From an uncultured Bacteroidales bacterium (GTDB lineage Bacteria; Bacteroidota; Bacteroidia; Bacteroidales; Muribaculaceae): DNA of 6,886 nucleotides. Below, piece after piece: positions 4,191 to 6,886 of this stretch; within the stretch, counting starts at the first letter, position 1, and every line of letters begins with the position of its first letter. The position numbers and the translations under genes are program-made. The notes under the pieces are model-generated. The model had not been told where the DNA came from, did no database searches, and saw only the letters and a list, made by a program, of their open reading frames with translations. The stretch spans positions 1-6,886 of the forward strand of contig CAMWUH010000117.1 in assembly GCA_947177325.1 (NCBI GenBank). Reading direction: 5' to 3'.

Positions 4191-6886
4191 ATGAAAAAGA
4201 AACCATGGAATTTAAGAGCGTGGGTCGTTACAATGGTAATGGCTCTGGCTCTGATGGCTTCGCCGGCAGTGTCGGCGCAGCTGTTGACCGTTTCAGGCAC
4301 AGTCAGTGACCCCATAGGGGACGAACTGTTTGGCGTTAGCGTATCGGTTAAAGGTAATCAAACCCACGGCACGGCAACCGACATCGACGGTAAGTTCAGC
4401 CTTAACAATGTGCCGGCTGATGCCACTTTGGTATTCAGCTATGTGGGCTTCCGCACTGTTGAGGAAGCAGTCAACGGTCGCACAACTATTAATGTAACAA
4501 TGGATGAGAACGCCGAGCTCCTCGACGAAGTGGTTGTTGTAGGCTACGGCTCTCTCAGCCGCAAGGAGCTCTCGAGCTCAATCGTGCAGGTTAACCGCGA
4601 CGATTTCCAGAAAGGCGCCATGAATAGCCCCATGGAGATGCTGACCGGCAAGGTAGCCGGCTTGAATGTGTCGAGCACTGCGGCAGCCGACCCCAACGGC
4701 GGCGCTTCATTGCAGGTGCGCGGTGCAACTTCACTCAGCGCCGGCAACGAGCCTTTGATCGTTATTGACGGTGTGGCAGGTGGCGATATCCGCACCCTCG
4801 CTCCTCAGGACATCGAGTCAATGTCAGTCTTGAAAGACGCCGCTTCTGCAGCTATCTACGGTACACGCGGCGCCAACGGTGTTATCCTTATCACTACTAA
4901 AAAAGGTGTTGGCGAGCCCGGTTTGCCCGTTATCACTTACGACTCATACGGCGCACTCTCTTTTGCAAAAGACCGTCCGGAAGTGCTCTCGCCCTACGAA
5001 TGGCGCCTCGCTCGTCGCGGCCACGACTACGGCGCAGACACCGATTGGTATAGCCTCATTACCCGCAAATCATCTTACGACACTAACCAATATCTCTCTA
5101 TCGACGGCTCTCTTGCCAACGGCGGCTACTACACTGCTTCCGTTAACTGGAAGAAAGCCAACGGTCTGGATATCGTGAGCGGTCGCGAGGAATTCGGCGG
5201 TCGTGCTGCCGTTTCGGCCAACACTCTCAACAACCACCTCCGCTTCACCTTCAACCTTAATGCTCGTAAGGTTAAAGAAAAATGGGGCGACTCAGGCATG
5301 TTTGACACCGCTCTGGGCATGAACCCTACAATCCCCGTGTACAACGAAGACGGCACATATTATCAGCCCACTTCACCCACCGACATCAAAAACCCGGTGC
5401 AGCAACTCCGCGTCAACACATCTCGTGGCAACCGCACTTACTTGCTCGGCTCCGGCGACATTAAATACAACATCTGGAACAACGACTTCCACAACGTCAG
5501 CACCACTCTCTCTTACTCTTATAATTACAACGACCTCAAGAGCGACTATTACACTCCCACAACTTCAGGTGAATCTTATTGGGGCGGCTACGCCGGTCGT
5601 GCTTCTCAACACTATCAGAAATGGTGGACCAGCAGCGTTGAATGGATTGCCAACTACGGTTTCCAAAAAGATGACCACGACCTGAAAGTGGTAGCAGGCT
5701 ACTCTTTCGAGCGCACCAACTGGGAACAGATGTTCATGCAGAACAACGACTTCACTTTCGACAAGCCTCTTTGGAACGGCATCGGCTCAGGCTCTTGGCT
5801 TGGCGATGGTAAAGCGGTTATGTATGGCGGCAAGAGCCAGTCAACACTTATCGGTTTCTTCGGTCGCGTCAACTACTCTTGGAAGGGCATGTTGATTGGT
5901 TCGGTTTCTCTGCGCCATGAAGGCTCTACCAAATTCGGCGCCGATAAGAAATGGGGCTCATTCCCCGCTGCCTCAGTCGCATGGGAAATGGCTAAAGCTC
6001 CCTTCCTTTCAGAATATGTTCAAACCGTTCAGAGCTTGAAACCCCGCTTCTCTTACGGTGTAACCGGTCGAAGCGACTTCAGCGCTTACCAATCATTGGC
6101 AACCTACTCTCCCAACGGCACTTACCTTATCGACGGAACTTGGGTGACAGGTTATCGCCCATCCAACAATGCCAACCCCGATTTGGGTTGGGAAAAACTT
6201 TCGAGCATCAACGTCGGTGTCGACTTCATGTTGTTTAACCGTCTTTACGGTTCAATCGAATACTTCGACCGTCGCTCGCAGGACCTCCTCTACAACTACA
6301 CTGCTCCGCAGCCCCCTTACGTTTATCCTGAAATCCTGGTTAACGTAGGTACAACCCGCAATACAGGTATCGAGCTCGCTCTTACAGCCGAAGCTGTTAT
6401 CAACAAACCGGTCACCTGGACCACAGGCATTAACTACTCTTACGGCACTACCAAGCTCACCAAGCTTTCCAACTCCATCTATCAGGCCTCTTACCTCGAT
6501 ATGTATCAGAAACCGGGTGTTGGCACAAGCGAATACTTCTTCCGCATTGAAGAGGGTGGCCGCATCGGTCAGTTCTGGGGCTATGAATATGCCGGCGTTG
6601 ATGAAAACCACAATATGCTCGTCTACACTGCCGACGGCGAGAAAGTGCCCGCCGCTGCTGCCGACCCCAAAGATAAACGCTACATTGGCGACGGCGCCCC
6701 CCGACACTTCCTCACTTGGAACAACACCATTCGCTGGAAAAACTTCGACCTTAGCCTTATGTTTAACGGCGCTTTCAAATTCCAGATTTTCAACATGCGC
6801 AAATATGGCATGGGCTTGAAAGGCTCGGGTAGCGACAACGTGCTCCGAAGTACTTACCTCGAAGACCGCGACGTGTGGTCAGGTGG
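4191..6886 (+). CDS. SusC/RagA-family TonB-dependent outer-membrane receptor (3' end cut by window edge)
   Basis: An uninterrupted frame of 898 codons from the ATG at 4191 to the right edge. Full SusC proteins run about 1000-1100 residues, so the last beta-strands are missing. In order: a Sec signal peptide (1-29, MKKKPWNLRAW..., likely cut after AVSA before Gln30); a carboxypeptidase-regulatory-like beta-sandwich (about 33-105, with TDIDGKFSL at 63-71 and FSYVGFRT at 82-89); the TonB-box segment LDEVVVVGYG (111-120); the plug (about 123-240, with PLIVIDGV at 188-195 and YGTRGANGVILITTKKG at 223-239); then the beta-barrel, rich in Tyr, Trp, Asn and Gly. It would import large nutrients, usually oligosaccharides, with a SusD-like lipoprotein lid probably encoded next. 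The substrate cannot be inferred. Codon choice favours C-ending codons (TAC, AAC, TTC, GGC), unlike the regulator upstream, suggesting high expression. Confidence 0.95.
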   Translation, partial: MKKKPWNLRAWVVTMVMALALMASPAVSAQLLTVSGTVSDPIGDELFGVSVSVKGNQTHGTATDIDGKFSLNNVPADATLVFSYVGFRTVEEAVNGRTTINVTMDENAELLDEVVVVGYGSLSRKELSSSIVQVNRDDFQKGAMNSPMEMLTGKVAGLNVSSTAAADPNGGASLQVRGATSLSAGNEPLIVIDGVAGGDIRTLAPQDIESMSVLKDAASAAIYGTRGANGVILITTKKGVGEPGLPVITYDSYGALSFAKDRPEVLSPYEWRLARRGHDYGADTDWYSLITRKSSYDTNQYLSIDGSLANGGYYTASVNWKKANGLDIVSGREEFGGRAAVSANTLNNHLRFTFNLNARKVKEKWGDSGMFDTALGMNPTIPVYNEDGTYYQPTSPTDIKNPVQQLRVNTSRGNRTYLLGSGDIKYNIWNNDFHNVSTTLSYSYNYNDLKSDYYTPTTSGESYWGGYAGRASQHYQKWWTSSVEWIANYGFQKDDHDLKVVAGYSFERTNWEQMFMQNNDFTFDKPLWNGIGSGSWLGDGKAVMYGGKSQSTLIGFFGRVNYSWKGMLIGSVSLRHEGSTKFGADKKWGSFPAASVAWEMAKAPFLSEYVQTVQSLKPRFSYGVTGRSDFSAYQSLATYSPNGTYLIDGTWVTGYRPSNNANPDLGWEKLSSINVGVDFMLFNRLYGSIEYFDRRSQDLLYNYTAPQPPYVYPEILVNVGTTRNTGIELALTAEAVINKPVTWTTGINYSYGTTKLTKLSNSIYQASYLDMYQKPGVGTSEYFFRIEEGGRIGQFWGYEYAGVDENHNMLVYTADGEKVPAAAADPKDKRYIGDGAPRHFLTWNNTIRWKNFDLSLMFNGAFKFQIFNMRKYGMGLKGSGSDNVLRSTYLEDRDVWSG

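Noticed and set aside
4544..4795. Minus-strand open frame of 83 codons over the SusC plug region
   Set aside because: Antisense to conserved plug motifs; low-complexity Pro/Ser/Thr/Leu composition typical of a shadow frame.
6252..6707. Open frame of 151 codons on the minus strand inside susC
   Set aside because: It lies wholly antisense to a well-supported SusC reading frame, its translation has no recognisable domain, and the C-ending codon bias of susC suppresses stops on the opposite strand.
4191..6886. Possible frameshift or pseudogene in susC
   Set aside because: I followed the frame codon by codon from 4191 to the edge: no stop occurs and signal peptide, plug and barrel motifs all stay in the same frame.
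1..6886. tRNA, CRISPR array, insertion sequence or phage genes
   Set aside because: No cloverleaf-like segments, regularly spaced repeats, transposase motifs or terminal inverted repeats were seen on either strand.

Overview
The window looks like a chromosome segment from a gut-type Bacteroidales bacterium. The signs are a SusC/RagA outer-membrane receptor with the family's TonB-box and plug motifs, a membrane-spanning TPR/HTH regulator of a type found mainly in Bacteroidota, a dtd–MazG-like–deoC gene cluster as in Bacteroides relatives, promoter-like boxes of the Bacteroides -7 type (TAnnTTTG), and no Shine-Dalgarno sequences before the starts. The fairly balanced base composition of the genes would suit Muribaculaceae, but that family-level guess is weak.

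Left part (1-1001, minus strand): a compact housekeeping cluster read right to left. D-aminoacyl-tRNA deacylase (dtd) comes first, then a small MazG-like nucleotide pyrophosphohydrolase, then the N-terminal 48 residues of a probable deoxyribose-phosphate aldolase (deoC) that runs off the left edge. These are sanitation and salvage enzymes: removal of D-amino acids from tRNA, hydrolysis of (probably aberrant) nucleoside triphosphates, and deoxyribose catabolism. A short AT-rich divergent intergenic region (1002-1105) holds a good -7-like box for this cluster.

Middle (1106-2191, plus strand): an integral membrane protein of the LPG_synthase_TM / flippase-like (UPF0104, AglD/MprF-type) family, apparently a single gene.

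Right part (2332-6886, plus strand): a carbohydrate- or nutrient-uptake locus begins. A 544-residue regulator (lipoprotein-like signal, periplasmic TPR-like helical domain, one membrane helix, cytoplasmic coiled coil and C-terminal HTH; DUF6377-like) lies 224 bp upstream of a SusC/RagA TonB-dependent receptor, which is cut off after 898 codons by the right edge. The natural reading is that the regulator senses a signal in the periplasm and controls the susC-led operon; a SusD-like lipoprotein would be expected just outside the window. The 224-bp leader before susC and the 140-bp gap before the regulator are AT-rich and share a short repeated motif, TTTGATTTT.

No RNA genes, mobile elements, CRISPR arrays or broken genes were seen. 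The most interesting part is the regulator–susC pair and its leader. I did not find a clearly unprecedented system.
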